Source: Polyangiaceae bacterium (GTDB taxonomy: Bacteria > Myxococcota_A > Polyangia > Polyangiales > Polyangiaceae). From it: a DNA stretch of 64,000 nucleotides. Under the pieces are notes generated by a model. The model worked only from the letters and a program-made list of their open reading frames with translations. It ran no database searches and was not told the DNA's origin. The stretch covers positions 1,798,001 through 1,862,000 of the forward strand of contig JAHBVY010000001.1 in NCBI GenBank assembly GCA_019637265.1, read 5' to 3'. A program made the position numbers and the translations under genes. This document shows, one piece after another, positions 52,301 to 59,998 of the stretch; within the stretch, counting starts at the first letter, position 1, and each line of letters begins with the position of its first letter.

Positions 52301-53200
52301 CAGCATCAAGCAGGTGAGCGGCGCGTTCGGCGCGAGCCCCAGGCTCCGCTCGAAGCTCTCCACCGCCTCACCTGCCTTGTCCGAGGCGAGCAAGGAGCAC
52401 CCCAAATCGAAGTGGACGCTGGCGTCCTTCGGCAGGAAGCGCAGCGCCACCCGGAACGCGCTCACCGCCGCGGGGTGTTGATCGGCGGCCGCGTAGGTCC
52501 GCGCGATGGCGAGGTGCCCCTCCACGTACTCCGGGTCCAAGTCGAGCGCGCGCCGGTAGGCGTCGATGCCGTGGGTGAGCTCGCCCAGCGCCGCGCTCGC
52601 GCGCCCGAGCAGCTTGAACCCGTCTGCGGCGTCCGGCTCGAGCAGCGTGAGCTCCTTCAAGATCCGCTGCGCGGCCTCCCAGCGCTCTGTTTCCACATAG
52701 CAACGCCCCAAGCGGAGCATCAGGGAGGTGTCCTGGCCACGCGTCAGCGCGCGCTCATAGCAACCCGCCGCGTCCTCGTAGCGCTCAATCTGGAAGAAGG
52801 CGTCGCCACCCTGGCGCGCCGCCGTCTCGTGCTCCGGCGCGAGCTCCGAAGCCGCGCGAAACCGCACCCCCGCCAGCTCGAAGCGCTCGAGGCGCCAAGC
52901 CGTCTCGGCGCAGGCGAGCTGCACCTCCAGGTGCTCCGGTTTGAGCTCCGCCCCCCGCGCCAGCACCTCGAGCGCGGGCTCGGGCTCCCCCTGCTCGAGG
53001 CGCACCAAACCGAGGTTGTAGTGCGCCAGGAAATGGTCAGGCTGAAGTCCAATCGCCCGCTGGTACTGCTGGGCCGCCTTCTCCAGCTCGCCGTTCTTCT
53101 GGTACGCGTGACCGAGCCGGTAACGCTTGACGGGGTCCTTGGGGTTCATCATCAAGCTCGACTCGAGCAAGGTGATGAGCTGCTTTGCTTCCTCGTCCAT
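46349..53200 (-). CDS. Giant TPR-repeat protein (2283 residues)
   Basis: A 2283-residue protein made almost wholly of 34-residue TPR units, roughly sixty, from the N-terminal MDEEAKQLITLLESSLMMNP to the C-terminus. Typical units are GELEKAAQQYQRAIGLQPDHFLAHYNLGLV and GRTEDAAKACLRAVELGLKD. There is no signal peptide or membrane helix, so it is probably cytoplasmic. One low-complexity insert of six-residue units (RSTAES, GRSAAE) interrupts the array at about residues 968-998. Such solenoids act as scaffolds for protein complexes. It follows the DUF4139-like gene by 57 bases on the same strand, likely as one transcript. The repeats vary, so they are old rather than recently amplified, except for the insert. 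Confidence 0.93.
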   Translation of the reverse strand: MDEEAKQLITLLESSLMMNPKDPVKRYRLGHAYQKNGELEKAAQQYQRAIGLQPDHFLAHYNLGLVRLEQGEPEPALEVLARGAELKPEHLEVQLACAETAWRLERFELAGVRFRAASELAPEHETAARQGGDAFFQIERYEDAAGCYERALTRGQDTSLMLRLGRCYVETERWEAAQRILKELTLLEPDAADGFKLLGRASAALGELTHGIDAYRRALDLDPEYVEGHLAIARTYAAADQHPAAVSAFRVALRFLPKDASVHFDLGCSLLASDKAGEAVESFERSLGLAPNAPLTCLMLGDAQRAQGELGEARKAYREATRLDAELTRGWRGLAEVCASLELSEEALAAYQEVVRREPDDGGAQLALAELLLVAGRDEEAASALKEALRLNPDDAALLARVGEVLVRLGQGEEAHPLLLQASRLLPKDPGVRLCLGVAYNQTEKWELAKQALERSLALGLEASTGVVTFSAARAERELGRACSAQGDTREAAAAYERALAGEPSYRDLWRPLGELRQALGDASGAAEALSAAASAFPEDLELQRVASRALAGVGDHEAAVQVLRRVLDAEEDDYKSLGALGDSLNRLGRFAEARSALKECVRLRPDMEQALKALGRAALELGERDEAMDALTRALELDPDYVPGYAQVGRLLAEQGEHAKALEQLAQADTRLSQRVDSEDEAVAAEAHRELVALQAPLGRVRLALGQHELASRSLSVATHASPGDSGLWLALGQAWLGAREANGSGTDGSRSSRDEGSEADYLTQAREALSRAKDTLADDAGVEQRLSVHRLLGEACAALGDDAGAEAALGVATELDPDYLSGYVALGELRARRGDDAGAVLALERAVSLAPDRASLYASLGAALERLGRFEESAARFARAVSLGGGDPAILLALGRGHYESGRLDEARRALEESLRRGGDDPRALQLLAETLRAAGDLRGALSAYQRTAQALSVAAPARSVERGETESRSAAEGRSAAEGRSTAESRSTAESRSAAERCSEAEERVAGLAMELGEHEIGAATWRRLLEREATSARHLALGRCLLELDRAEEAARELEAALSLSQTGASPAAPRAEIQRALGEAKHRLGDASGARDAYEAALAEAPEDVLAHAGLGRAREALNLLGAAIQAYQAVIQRQPSHLDAQLALGRLYAATERDEEAAQVLEGALAALPSSASLLQSLGEVELRLGRSAKARERFTRALELAPDDAALFVGLARAEQAGGAAQAARQALRQAIRIAPLASSHELLGDVEGSLGSLQESLAAYQRALEGASPVEAERSRLRLKIAETLVRLGNLTGAEQVLAEALQRAPDDISLLERRVELLAQLKSAELVPALRQLVALAPSEASLLQLGELELQGGEHLAARRTAEALCALAPGSEPGQALLARAQLALTSGALSSAQQEERAGQLEAAAAHYAEALTIEPGQPEAQLGYGRALVGLGRFEAAREPLTAFAERHPDQAEPLKLLGEVGVKLKDIDLTLSALRRAVELEPEYLRGHVVLGRLLVRTGHDEEAVSHLAAAARARPDQAPLQVSLGEALRRLGRAFEAARAFEAALVITPDDRELCAKYALILSGLGDPRALEALLRAHELGVTDRELVLTLGAALSVSGRAADVRRVLTPALAAEPDPRGQALLAAALDQLGEAELALAAYTEALALDPNLAEAHAIIGRLAAALGQHERARQALSAALAHRDDEALRRLYVEVLGHLQDHAAKARELTILCAAHPEEVELLRQLVSALEAEGDRAQLLEALVRLTQAAPSELAAWRRRAALEVELQRDAEAALSRVAELTPGDGGARLALGRWLAQAGRHAEALGPLAEAAAQLGELEPWQLLAQSADAASDAPRAIQAYEGWTQLKADDLTAWRALSELYARAGRAQDETRALERIAALGGASAEASLELARRYQADGRAREALAAFQRALAAAPDDATLRLAVGQSLVSLGEHRHAAEAFHRLTLLTPKSATAHLELGQARAQLGEHIEAIEAFAAAAELDPTLVAAHRGEGLCRARLGHAAAALHALGRALELAPDDVEILRAQRDVSEKAGDHEAAARALTALVRLEPEAEDYHRLGVAYQRLGRHDESAAAFKRCLRMDPDHAHAQYALGASLMHTGRTEEALTAWERSTEFSPEDPTLFAALGFGYLKVGRTEDAAKACLRAVELGLKDVSALLQLARLFERLRRSEDAVVAYRRVVELDPDQLEAHRQLGAALTELGDHQGAVEAYQEALLLASNDAQLRYGLGVGYANLGHEAAAQKQLEALKELDPQLAEELAFIIEN
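50205..50294. repeat. 18-bp tandem repeat inside the giant TPR gene
   Basis: Five copies of an 18-bp unit (TCTGCTGTACTGCGGCTC and variants) at 50205-50294 encode the six-residue units of the low-complexity insert. Four of the copies differ at only one or two positions, pointing to recent expansion. Confidence 0.9.
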
Positions 53201-53257
53201 CTGCGAGTGCCTCTGCTGCGCCGGGCGCGCCGCTCGGCACGCCCGACGACGATGACG

Positions 53258-55549
53258 TCAGTTCGCCGGCTCGCCCGCCACGGGTACGTCCGCGCCGAGC
53301 GCCTTCAGGTGCTCTTTCACCACCTTGCCGCGATCGGTCACCTGGGTGGTCAGCGTCTCCACCTGCCGCTCGGCGCGCGAGAGCCGATCTTCGAGGTCCA
53401 GGATCCGCACCACCAGCGGGTTGGCCCCCGCGGGCGAGCCGCTCTTGTCACCGAGCGCCTTCAGGTGCTCCTGCATGCGCTCGAGCTCGCCGCTCAGGCG
53501 CGTGACCTCACGCTTGCCCTCGGCGAGCGCCTCCTCCGCCTGCTCCACGGCCTTGATGAGCGGCGCCGCCGCCGCGAGCGCCCGCCGCTCGGCCTCGGGG
53601 AGATCCGCCTCCTGGCTCAGCTCGGTGACGGCCTTGGAGGTGAGGCTCGCCACCGGGGTGGTGCGGCCGAGCGCCTCCTTCAGCTGCAGCCGCCGCTTCA
53701 CGGTGGCGCCGGGCGCCACCTTGAACACCGCGAGCGCCGTCTCGCTCTCGAGGTCGTAGTCGAGCTCGTCGGCGCCCTCCACCTTCGCGTTCTTCACCAC
53801 GTCGAGCGCCAAGAACACGTCGCGCGCCGCGCCGCTCCGGTTCCGCAGCTCATAGCCCACCTCACGATGCCTGACGAAGTGGACCACCAGCGCGTCGTTC
53901 TCGAACCGCACCTTCTGCGGCACCTCGCGCGGCTTCGTCTTCACCTCGCGATCGAGCTCGAGCTCCACGTCCAAGTCGACCCCGAAGCGCAAGAACGCGC
54001 GCTCCTTCGGCTTCAGGCGCGGCAGCCCCGTCTCCCCGCTGAACCCGCTCGAAGCGCCGGCGGCGCGCGCCTCGTAGACCGACACCGGGCCCGCTGGGAG
54101 CGTCTGACTCCCGGTGTTGCTGATGCGCGCCCCGCTGCGCCCCGCCTCCCCCGCCGACTCGAACCAGGTGAGGCGCCGCGCGGCGATCGTCTGGCTCGTG
54201 AACGGCACCAATGCCGAGCCATGCGCGCGTAAGTTGAGCTGACTTGGTAGCTCGTAGCTGAACAGGGCGCCCGCCTCGAGGCCCGCCGCTTGCGCGATCT
54301 CCGCGAGGTTGCCGATGCTGATCTCCCCGCTCTCCTTGGTGCCCGCCCTGACCTGTGGGACCCGCACCCCATGACTCCCCGAGAGCCGCCCGCCGCCCGA
54401 GCCGAAGCCCGACCCGTAGCCGGTGCCTCCCCCGCCGAGCTCGTCGTCCGCATGGTCACCCCAGATTTGATCGGGTGTCCTGTCTGCTAGCTGGGGCACC
54501 GTGGAGAGCGTCTCCGCGGGCGTCGCCAGGGGGCGCCGCGCGTAGCGAGGCGCGCTGAGCGGGAACAAGAAGGAATCCGGGCGGCCGTTGACCAGCTCCA
54601 CCCGCACCGAGCGCCACACCTCATCGGTGTCGTTGTGGATCAGCGCCCAGCCTTCGATTTTGGCGTTGCTCTGGCTCGCCAAGAGCAGCCGGTAGGTCGC
54701 GCGCCACACCGGCGTCTCCGCGATGTAGCCGAGGCGCACCCGCGCGCCGCCCGTCGCCAGCACCCGGAGCCCACGCTGGATCTGCGCGGCGCGACCCGAC
54801 AGCGCCGAGGCCGCCGCCGAGAGCCGGCTCTGCAGCGCGGGGTCTTGCGGGCGCAGCTGGCTCACCTGCGAAGCGCGGAAGCGCCGCACCCCGCCGTCCT
54901 CGGCCACCAAGGTGAGGTAGTGGTCCTCCTCGGTGTCGGCGGGAGGCTCCGGCGGGGTCCCTCGAGGGGGCGGGGTCGCCTCACGACCCAGCTCCTTCAC
55001 GACCGGTGTCGCGTCGCGGAGCGGTGGCGCGGTGCGGACCTCGATCAGCCGCCCTCGGAGCTGCTCACCGGAGACGATCACCTCCACGTCGATCCCCTTG
55101 AGGCTCGTGAGCACGTCGGTGAAGCTGACCTCTTGCTCCGCGTCCAGGGGCAGCGCCGCGAGGGAGCGCGCCAGGCCTCGGCTCATCACGCTGTCGAACT
55201 CCACCCCCGCGACCTGGACGTTCGATCCATCGGACAACACGACCAACGTCTTCAGCGCGTCGTCGACGTGGGACGCCGGCACCGGGAGCGTGTCGCTGCC
55301 CTCGCTGATGATGCCGGCCCGCTCGAAGTAGCCGACGCCCGTCTCGTAGAGCCGCACCGTACCGAGCGGCATCACCGACGGCTCCGGGGTCGTCGCCTGA
55401 CACCCGAGCGCTCCCCAGGCCACCACCGCGCTCAGCGCCGCGCTGCGCCATGGCCCCCGCGGACGCCCGCGCTGCACGTCAGCGCGCCAGACCGTACCCC
55501 GCGCCGCTCCCCGCCCCGCGAGCGGGCGCCCCAACAGTTGCCTGAGCAT
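53258..55549 (-). CDS. DUF4139-type lipoprotein with coiled-coil C-terminus
   Basis: A 763-residue protein. The first 50 residues include a basic stretch and a hydrophobic segment ending WGALGC, a lipobox. A GTG at 55475-55477 would give a more usual signal length. The mature part starts VRLYETGVGYFERAG, a beginning typical of the DUF4139/DUF4140 mucoidy-inhibitor-like family. It has DALKTLVVLSDGSNVQVAGVEFDS and, later, the family core GWALIHNDTDEVWRSVRVELVNGRP and RLTWFESAGEAG. The last 120 residues form a coiled coil (EQAEEALAEGKREVTRLSGELERMQEHLKAL). It is upstream of, and probably co-transcribed with, the giant TPR gene. Confidence 0.85.
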   Translation of the reverse strand: MLRQLLGRPLAGRGAARGTVWRADVQRGRPRGPWRSAALSAVVAWGALGCQATTPEPSVMPLGTVRLYETGVGYFERAGIISEGSDTLPVPASHVDDALKTLVVLSDGSNVQVAGVEFDSVMSRGLARSLAALPLDAEQEVSFTDVLTSLKGIDVEVIVSGEQLRGRLIEVRTAPPLRDATPVVKELGREATPPPRGTPPEPPADTEEDHYLTLVAEDGGVRRFRASQVSQLRPQDPALQSRLSAAASALSGRAAQIQRGLRVLATGGARVRLGYIAETPVWRATYRLLLASQSNAKIEGWALIHNDTDEVWRSVRVELVNGRPDSFLFPLSAPRYARRPLATPAETLSTVPQLADRTPDQIWGDHADDELGGGGTGYGSGFGSGGGRLSGSHGVRVPQVRAGTKESGEISIGNLAEIAQAAGLEAGALFSYELPSQLNLRAHGSALVPFTSQTIAARRLTWFESAGEAGRSGARISNTGSQTLPAGPVSVYEARAAGASSGFSGETGLPRLKPKERAFLRFGVDLDVELELDREVKTKPREVPQKVRFENDALVVHFVRHREVGYELRNRSGAARDVFLALDVVKNAKVEGADELDYDLESETALAVFKVAPGATVKRRLQLKEALGRTTPVASLTSKAVTELSQEADLPEAERRALAAAAPLIKAVEQAEEALAEGKREVTRLSGELERMQEHLKALGDKSGSPAGANPLVVRILDLEDRLSRAERQVETLTTQVTDRGKVVKEHLKALGADVPVAGEPAN

Positions 55550-55675
55550 GTCCCCGGTCTACCCCAAACCCACACGGTAGAGAACCAAGGACTCAGCCCC
55601 CGCTCAGCGCCGCTCGATCGACGCCGCCACGACGTAGCGCTGTCAGAACACGCCTCGCCGATCTACGCTCGGCCC

Positions 55676-56197
55676 ATGAGCGTCCCCGCCCCTGCCAAGC
55701 TCCGTGTCTCTGGCTTGCAAGAAGCCCACGTCGATTCAGTGCTCGCCATCGACACGGTGGTCAAAACCGAGCACCAGTCCCACGGGGCCGATGCCGCCCC
55801 GCTCACCCTGAAGGAGCTGGCGCAGCTCCCGCGCAAGCACAACGTCCGCGTCGCCGAGGCGGACGACGTCCCGGTCGGCTTCGGCGCCTGGCGCGATGAG
55901 GAGCCGGGCGTGGGCGTCGTGGAGGAGCTGTCGGTGCTCCCGCCCTACCGCGAGCACGGCGTCGCCGAGGCGCTACTCGACAAGTTCCGCGAGGAAGCGC
56001 GCGCCGCGGGCATCCAGCACTTGGTGGTGCGCGCTTGGGAGGCCTCCCCCAGCTCGAAGGACGCCTTCCTCGCCCTGCACTTCAGGCCGCTCCCCGCCGA
56101 GCTGCCGGACACCCTCGCGCGCTGGCTCGAGCTGACCGAGGCGGCGGGCCCCGTCACCCTCCCGGGGCAGGTGCTGCTTCACGCGCTCGTCAACTGA
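55676..56197 (+). CDS. GNAT-family N-acetyltransferase
   Basis: A 173-residue protein with the GNAT fold. The strand pair and acetyl-CoA loop are VPVGFGAWRDEEPGVGVVEELSVLPPYREHGVAEALLDKF, where YREHGVAEAL stands for the Q/RxxGxG/A motif. AGIQHLVVRAWEASPSSKDAFLALHF is the usual final segment. The ATG at 55676 opens MSVPAPAKLRVSGLQEAHVDSVLAID. The acceptor is unknown. Frame upstream to 54635 is antisense to the DUF4139-like gene. Confidence 0.88.
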   Translation: MSVPAPAKLRVSGLQEAHVDSVLAIDTVVKTEHQSHGADAAPLTLKELAQLPRKHNVRVAEADDVPVGFGAWRDEEPGVGVVEELSVLPPYREHGVAEALLDKFREEARAAGIQHLVVRAWEASPSSKDAFLALHFRPLPAELPDTLARWLELTEAAGPVTLPGQVLLHALVN

Positions 56198-56512
56198 GCT
56201 GCCTATTCGGCGAAGCCGTGGCTCGTGAGTCGAGTCCGCCACCTGCCTTGTCAGCATAGCTGTTCGGGGGATGGGGTTTGGCGAGGCGCTACTGGCTTGG
56301 TTCATGGCGCCCAAGTCCCTGATGCGCCGCGCCTGCCCCGTCAGCACCATGCTTCGTACCCTGGCCTCCGCCGCGCGACGCACCTCCCTCCTCCTGCCGG
56401 GCGGTTTCATCCGCTGACCTCACCCCAGTCACCCGCGCACCGTGCTCACCCGCCTCAGGGTCCGCGGCGCGGTGCCGTCCAACCCCCCAACGAAAACAGT
56501 CACCCGCGCACC
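56198..56512. other. Intergenic region with a 34-bp direct repeat and two G-rich elements
   Basis: The 34-bp sequence beginning CAGTCACCCGCGCACCGTGC occurs at 56426-56459 and again, exactly, at 56497-56530. The second copy runs into the start of the next gene. Between them is a GCGGTGCCGTCC element (56469-56488, dispersed family, reverse orientation). Another family copy is at 56263-56286 (GATGGGGTTTGGCGAGG). The layout suggests the element was inserted with, or caused, a local duplication. Confidence 0.75.
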
Positions 56513-57082
56513 GTGCTCACCCGCCTCAGGAGCTTCATCCACGCCTTGTACGAGGACGCCGTGGACTACGCCGAGGAGGGGCGGAGCCCTTGGGCGCGCG
56601 GGGCGCTCGCGCTGTACCTCGCGTATGCCGGCGTCCGTCACCTGGCCGATCCGCTGTACCGCAGTTGGTTCGCTGGGCTGACGCTCGGCTTGCACGAGCT
56701 CGGGCACATCGTGTTCGCGCCGTTCGGGCGCACCTGGATGCTGCTCGGCGGCAGCCTGATGCAGCTCATCGTCCCCGCCGTGGTAGCGGTCTACCTATTG
56801 GTTAGGCAACGTGACTGGTTTGGGATCTGGGTGGGGCAGGCGTGGCTCGCGTTCAGCGCCTGGGAGGTCGCCACCTACGTGGAGGACGCGAACAAGGAGC
56901 GGCTGCCGCTGGTGTCGTTCAGCGGGCGCTACGAGCACGATTGGTCCATGCTCCTAACTGACTGGCGGCTGCTGAACTCCTGCGACACGATCGCCACCGT
57001 GATCCGCGTGGGCGCCTTCCTCACCTGGGCCACGGCGATGGTCGCCGCGTGGCTCTTGCTCTACCGCATGGCGCAGCGCTGA
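56513..57082 (+). CDS. Small polytopic membrane protein with HELGH motif
   Basis: A 189-residue membrane protein with about four helices. A GTG at 56513 gives residues 1-20 TRLRSFIHALYEDAVDY, and the second 34-bp direct repeat includes this start. The HExxH zinc-protease signature occurs at residues 61-65 as GLHELGHIVFAPFG, at the beginning of a helix, as in site-2-protease-like and other membrane-embedded families. A later acidic stretch, EVATYVEDANKERLPL, could supply a third ligand. I see no NPDG motif, so membership in the M50 family is unproven. It may be a membrane metalloprotease or a related non-proteolytic protein. Confidence 0.75.
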   Translation: MLTRLRSFIHALYEDAVDYAEEGRSPWARGALALYLAYAGVRHLADPLYRSWFAGLTLGLHELGHIVFAPFGRTWMLLGGSLMQLIVPAVVAVYLLVRQRDWFGIWVGQAWLAFSAWEVATYVEDANKERLPLVSFSGRYEHDWSMLLTDWRLLNSCDTIATVIRVGAFLTWATAMVAAWLLLYRMAQR

Positions 57083-57236
57083 AGGGGGCAGGCACGGGGG
57101 CCTGCCCCTACGGGGGTGGGCATCGTGAATCCAGGGGCAGGTTCAGGGGCCTGCCCCTACGGGGGTGGGCATCGTGAACCCGGGGGCAGGCATCGTGAAC
57201 CCGGAGGCAGGTTCGGGGGCCTGCCCTCACGGGTGT
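57083..57236. repeat. Tandem palindromic repeats (about 48 bp unit)
   Basis: Two full and two partial copies of a unit containing GGGGCAGG, GGCCTGCCCCTACGGGGG and TGGGCATCGTGAA. Each full copy can fold into a GGGGCAGG/CCTGCCCC hairpin. The array lies between convergent genes. It shares words with the hairpins at 20873-20945, so it is likely a dispersed extragenic repeat family. Confidence 0.8.
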
Positions 57237-57270
57237 TGGTAGCTTGACGTGTGGACAGGCACCACCGCGC

Positions 57271-59883
57271 TCAGGGGCCGGCGTCGAGGTCCCTCGCGTC
57301 GCTGTCCTTCGTGGGGGCGCCGTGCTGGAGCCGCGCGCGGATGTCGGCCGCGGTGGCCATGAACGCCTTGGCGTGTTGACCACAAGGCGGGGGGCACGGC
57401 CGGCGCTTGCCCGCGCCGCAGCCGCGCTGCGTGCGGCTGCTCAGCATCTGCAGCGTGGCCAAGGCGCGCTCGTCACCCTCGAGCTTGGCGCGCTCGAGCA
57501 GCGGCAGCCGCGCCTGACAGCTCTCCGCCGAGCGGAGCTCGTAGGCGATGTTCAGCGCCGGCGTCGCGCGCTCGCGCACCTCGTCGCGCTCCAAGAGGCG
57601 CACCAGGCGCGGCCGGAGCGCGGTGCTGGTGAGGTACAAGTCGTACAAAAGGTCCGGGCCGGCGCTGCCCATGTGGCTGCTCATCAGCTCCAGCGCCGAC
57701 TCGGCGGAGCTGCCGGGGCTGGTGGCGATCTTGATCACCAAGGTCCGAAGCTGCCGATCCGTCGCGTCCTTCGGCGCCAGCTGGAACAGCTGCCGCAAGA
57801 CCACGGTGGACTCCGTGTAGGTGCGCGGGTCTTGCCCCAGCGCCATGGCCAGCGCGCGCAGCACGTCGGGATCTTCAGGGTAACGCTCCTTGAGCGGGAG
57901 CAGCCCCGCCAGGCCCTTGGCCTTGGCCGCGCCGAGCTCACTCGCCGGCGCGAAGCGGACCCCCGTGGCGTCCGCGGTGAGCTCCACCGGCTGAGCCGGG
58001 CCCGGACCGCCGCTCGCGCTCGGCGCGAGCGCCGGCTCGGCGGCGGCGATCGTCATTTCACCTGACTCCGACCCACCCAGTTGGCTCGCGGCGCTGGGCG
58101 CGTGCGCCGCGCCGCGCGCGTAGCCCAAGTAGAGCAGCGCCACGGAGAGGCTCAGCACCAACGCGCTGAGGCCTGGCCCGAGCAGGGCCCGGAGCAGCTT
58201 GCCGCGCGAGCGGGTCCACGACGTCGCCGCCACGGCGGCGAGCAGCGCGATCGTGAAGAACACGCTGTGCCACCCCGCCCAACCCCCAACCAAACCTCGT
58301 TCGGCCATGCTAGCGCCACGCCAGCTGAGGCCCACGTAGACGTGCACCGCGAGCGCCGCGAGCGAGTAAGCGACCGCCATCGCCACCAGCACCCGCTTGA
58401 GCTCACCGACCCAGCGCACCACCTCGGGGCTGTTGCCCCAAATCCTGCGCCGCACGCGCCCGAAGACCAAGAGCGAGGGCGTGGCCAGCGTGCCGAAGAT
58501 GGCGAGCCCGATCAGCGCCAGCTCCACGCCCGTCGCGGCGCGGTGGAACACCAGCACCTCGAGCGCGCCGCTCACCGCCACCACCAGCGCCACCATCAGC
58601 GCGATGAAGCCGCCCAGCGACCACATGACCAGCGACGCCCGCGCCGACTCCGCCTGGCTCGCCTCCTTGGCCAGCGCGAGCTGCGAGATGTGCGGCGCCC
58701 GGCCCGGCGCGAGCGCCGCTTGGCTCAGGGAGTCGAAACCCTCGAGCGCCAAGGAGAGATCGTCCGCGCTCGCGAAGCGGGCCTCCGGCTCGCGCGCCAT
58801 CGCGCGCTGAATCACCAGCTCGAGCGCCGTGGGGATGCTGGGGGTGATGCTCCGCGGGCGCGGCGGCTCGCTGGTCATCACCGCGAGCACCGTCTGTTGG
58901 AAGGTCTCGCGCTCGTACGGCGGGCGCCCCGTCAGCGCGGTGTACAACATCGCGCCCAGGCCATAAATATCCACACGGTAATCAACCTGCTCGCCGCGCG
59001 CTTGCTCCGGCGCCATGTAGCCCGGCGTGCCCATCACCACGCCGGTGCGCGTGAGCTCGCTGCCCTCCAGCTCGGTCAGCCGCGCCAGACCAAAATCCAG
59101 CACCTTGACCTTGGGGCGCGCTGGATCGCCCATCAAGAACACGTTGTCCGGCTTCAGGTCGCGGTGGATGATGCGCTGCTCGTGCGCCGCCGCCACCCCC
59201 GCCGAGGCCCCGCGGATGATGTACGCCGCGAGCTCCACCGGCAGCCTACCCTCGCGGTCGAGGCGGTCACCGAGGCTCTCGCCCTTCAGCATCTCCATCA
59301 CCAGGTAGGGCCGACCGTCAGGTGTCTCACCCAGATCGAGGATGTCGATCACGTTCGGGTGGCTGACGTTCACCATGGCGCGCGCCTCACGGCGGAAGCG
59401 CCGCGCGACGTCCGCGCGCCCAACCAAATCGACGCGCAGCACCTTGACGGCGAAGCGCTTGCCCTCCACGCGCACGTGCGAGGCCTCGTACACGCGGCTC
59501 ATGCCGCCCTCCCCCAGCACGCCGATCAGGTGGTACGTCTCACTGAGCACGGTGCCGAGCAGCTCGTCGAGCAGCTCCACCTCGTCGCTCTGATCGGGGT
59601 CGTAGCCCTCACGTGAATCGAGCCGGCCATGGGGTGCGCTGACGCCGGGCACATGGGCACCGGGCACATGGACACCGGGCACCTGGGGGCTGGGCACCTG
59701 GGGGCTAGGCACACTGAGTCGGTTCACCAACGCCGTCTCGGCCACCTCGGGGGAGGTGACGGCTCGGGCGCCGGGGGCACCTTCACCCGCGAACGCCGTC
59801 TGAGCCACCTCGGGGGCAGCTGGACCCCGATCGCCGGAGTCGGGCGCGGGGCGGGCGGGAGCGCGGCTGGTGGATTCCGGCAC
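57271..59883 (-). CDS. Ser/Thr protein kinase with polytopic membrane C-terminus
   Basis: An 870-residue kinase. GTG 59881-59883 starts a Pro/Ala-rich cytoplasmic N-terminus with VPSPQVPSPQVPGVHVPG repeats. The kinase domain follows: GEGGMSRVY (124-132), Lys147 in FAVKVL, HRDLKPDN (240-247), DFG (263-265) and MAPE. After residue about 390 the protein has six or so membrane helices (SLGGFIALMVALVVAVSGALE, GLAIFGTLATPSLLVFG, LVAMAVAYSLAALAVHVYVGL, VFFTIALLAAVAATSW, LGPGLSALVLSLSVALLYLGY). A C-terminal soluble helical domain of about 280 residues holds TPR-like pairs. Most bacterial kinases have a single helix, so this multi-pass form suggests a direct membrane sensor. It is not in an operon. 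Confidence 0.93.
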   Translation of the reverse strand: MPESTSRAPARPAPDSGDRGPAAPEVAQTAFAGEGAPGARAVTSPEVAETALVNRLSVPSPQVPSPQVPGVHVPGAHVPGVSAPHGRLDSREGYDPDQSDEVELLDELLGTVLSETYHLIGVLGEGGMSRVYEASHVRVEGKRFAVKVLRVDLVGRADVARRFRREARAMVNVSHPNVIDILDLGETPDGRPYLVMEMLKGESLGDRLDREGRLPVELAAYIIRGASAGVAAAHEQRIIHRDLKPDNVFLMGDPARPKVKVLDFGLARLTELEGSELTRTGVVMGTPGYMAPEQARGEQVDYRVDIYGLGAMLYTALTGRPPYERETFQQTVLAVMTSEPPRPRSITPSIPTALELVIQRAMAREPEARFASADDLSLALEGFDSLSQAALAPGRAPHISQLALAKEASQAESARASLVMWSLGGFIALMVALVVAVSGALEVLVFHRAATGVELALIGLAIFGTLATPSLLVFGRVRRRIWGNSPEVVRWVGELKRVLVAMAVAYSLAALAVHVYVGLSWRGASMAERGLVGGWAGWHSVFFTIALLAAVAATSWTRSRGKLLRALLGPGLSALVLSLSVALLYLGYARGAAHAPSAASQLGGSESGEMTIAAAEPALAPSASGGPGPAQPVELTADATGVRFAPASELGAAKAKGLAGLLPLKERYPEDPDVLRALAMALGQDPRTYTESTVVLRQLFQLAPKDATDRQLRTLVIKIATSPGSSAESALELMSSHMGSAGPDLLYDLYLTSTALRPRLVRLLERDEVRERATPALNIAYELRSAESCQARLPLLERAKLEGDERALATLQMLSSRTQRGCGAGKRRPCPPPCGQHAKAFMATAADIRARLQHGAPTKDSDARDLDAGP

Positions 59884-59998
59884 GAGAGGACCTGGTCGGG
59901 GACCCAGAGCCTACTCTAGCCGGGAGGTGTCCCCAAGGCTCCTACCGGCGACGCACGGAGCGCATCCGGTCAGCACCTCGCTGCGCGTGCGAGGTGGG

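Noticed and set aside
51038-54232. A 1064-residue forward open frame opposite the TPR and DUF4139-like genes
   Set aside because: It is the antisense of two well-supported genes, Arg/Leu/His-rich with no domain, and spans their junction.
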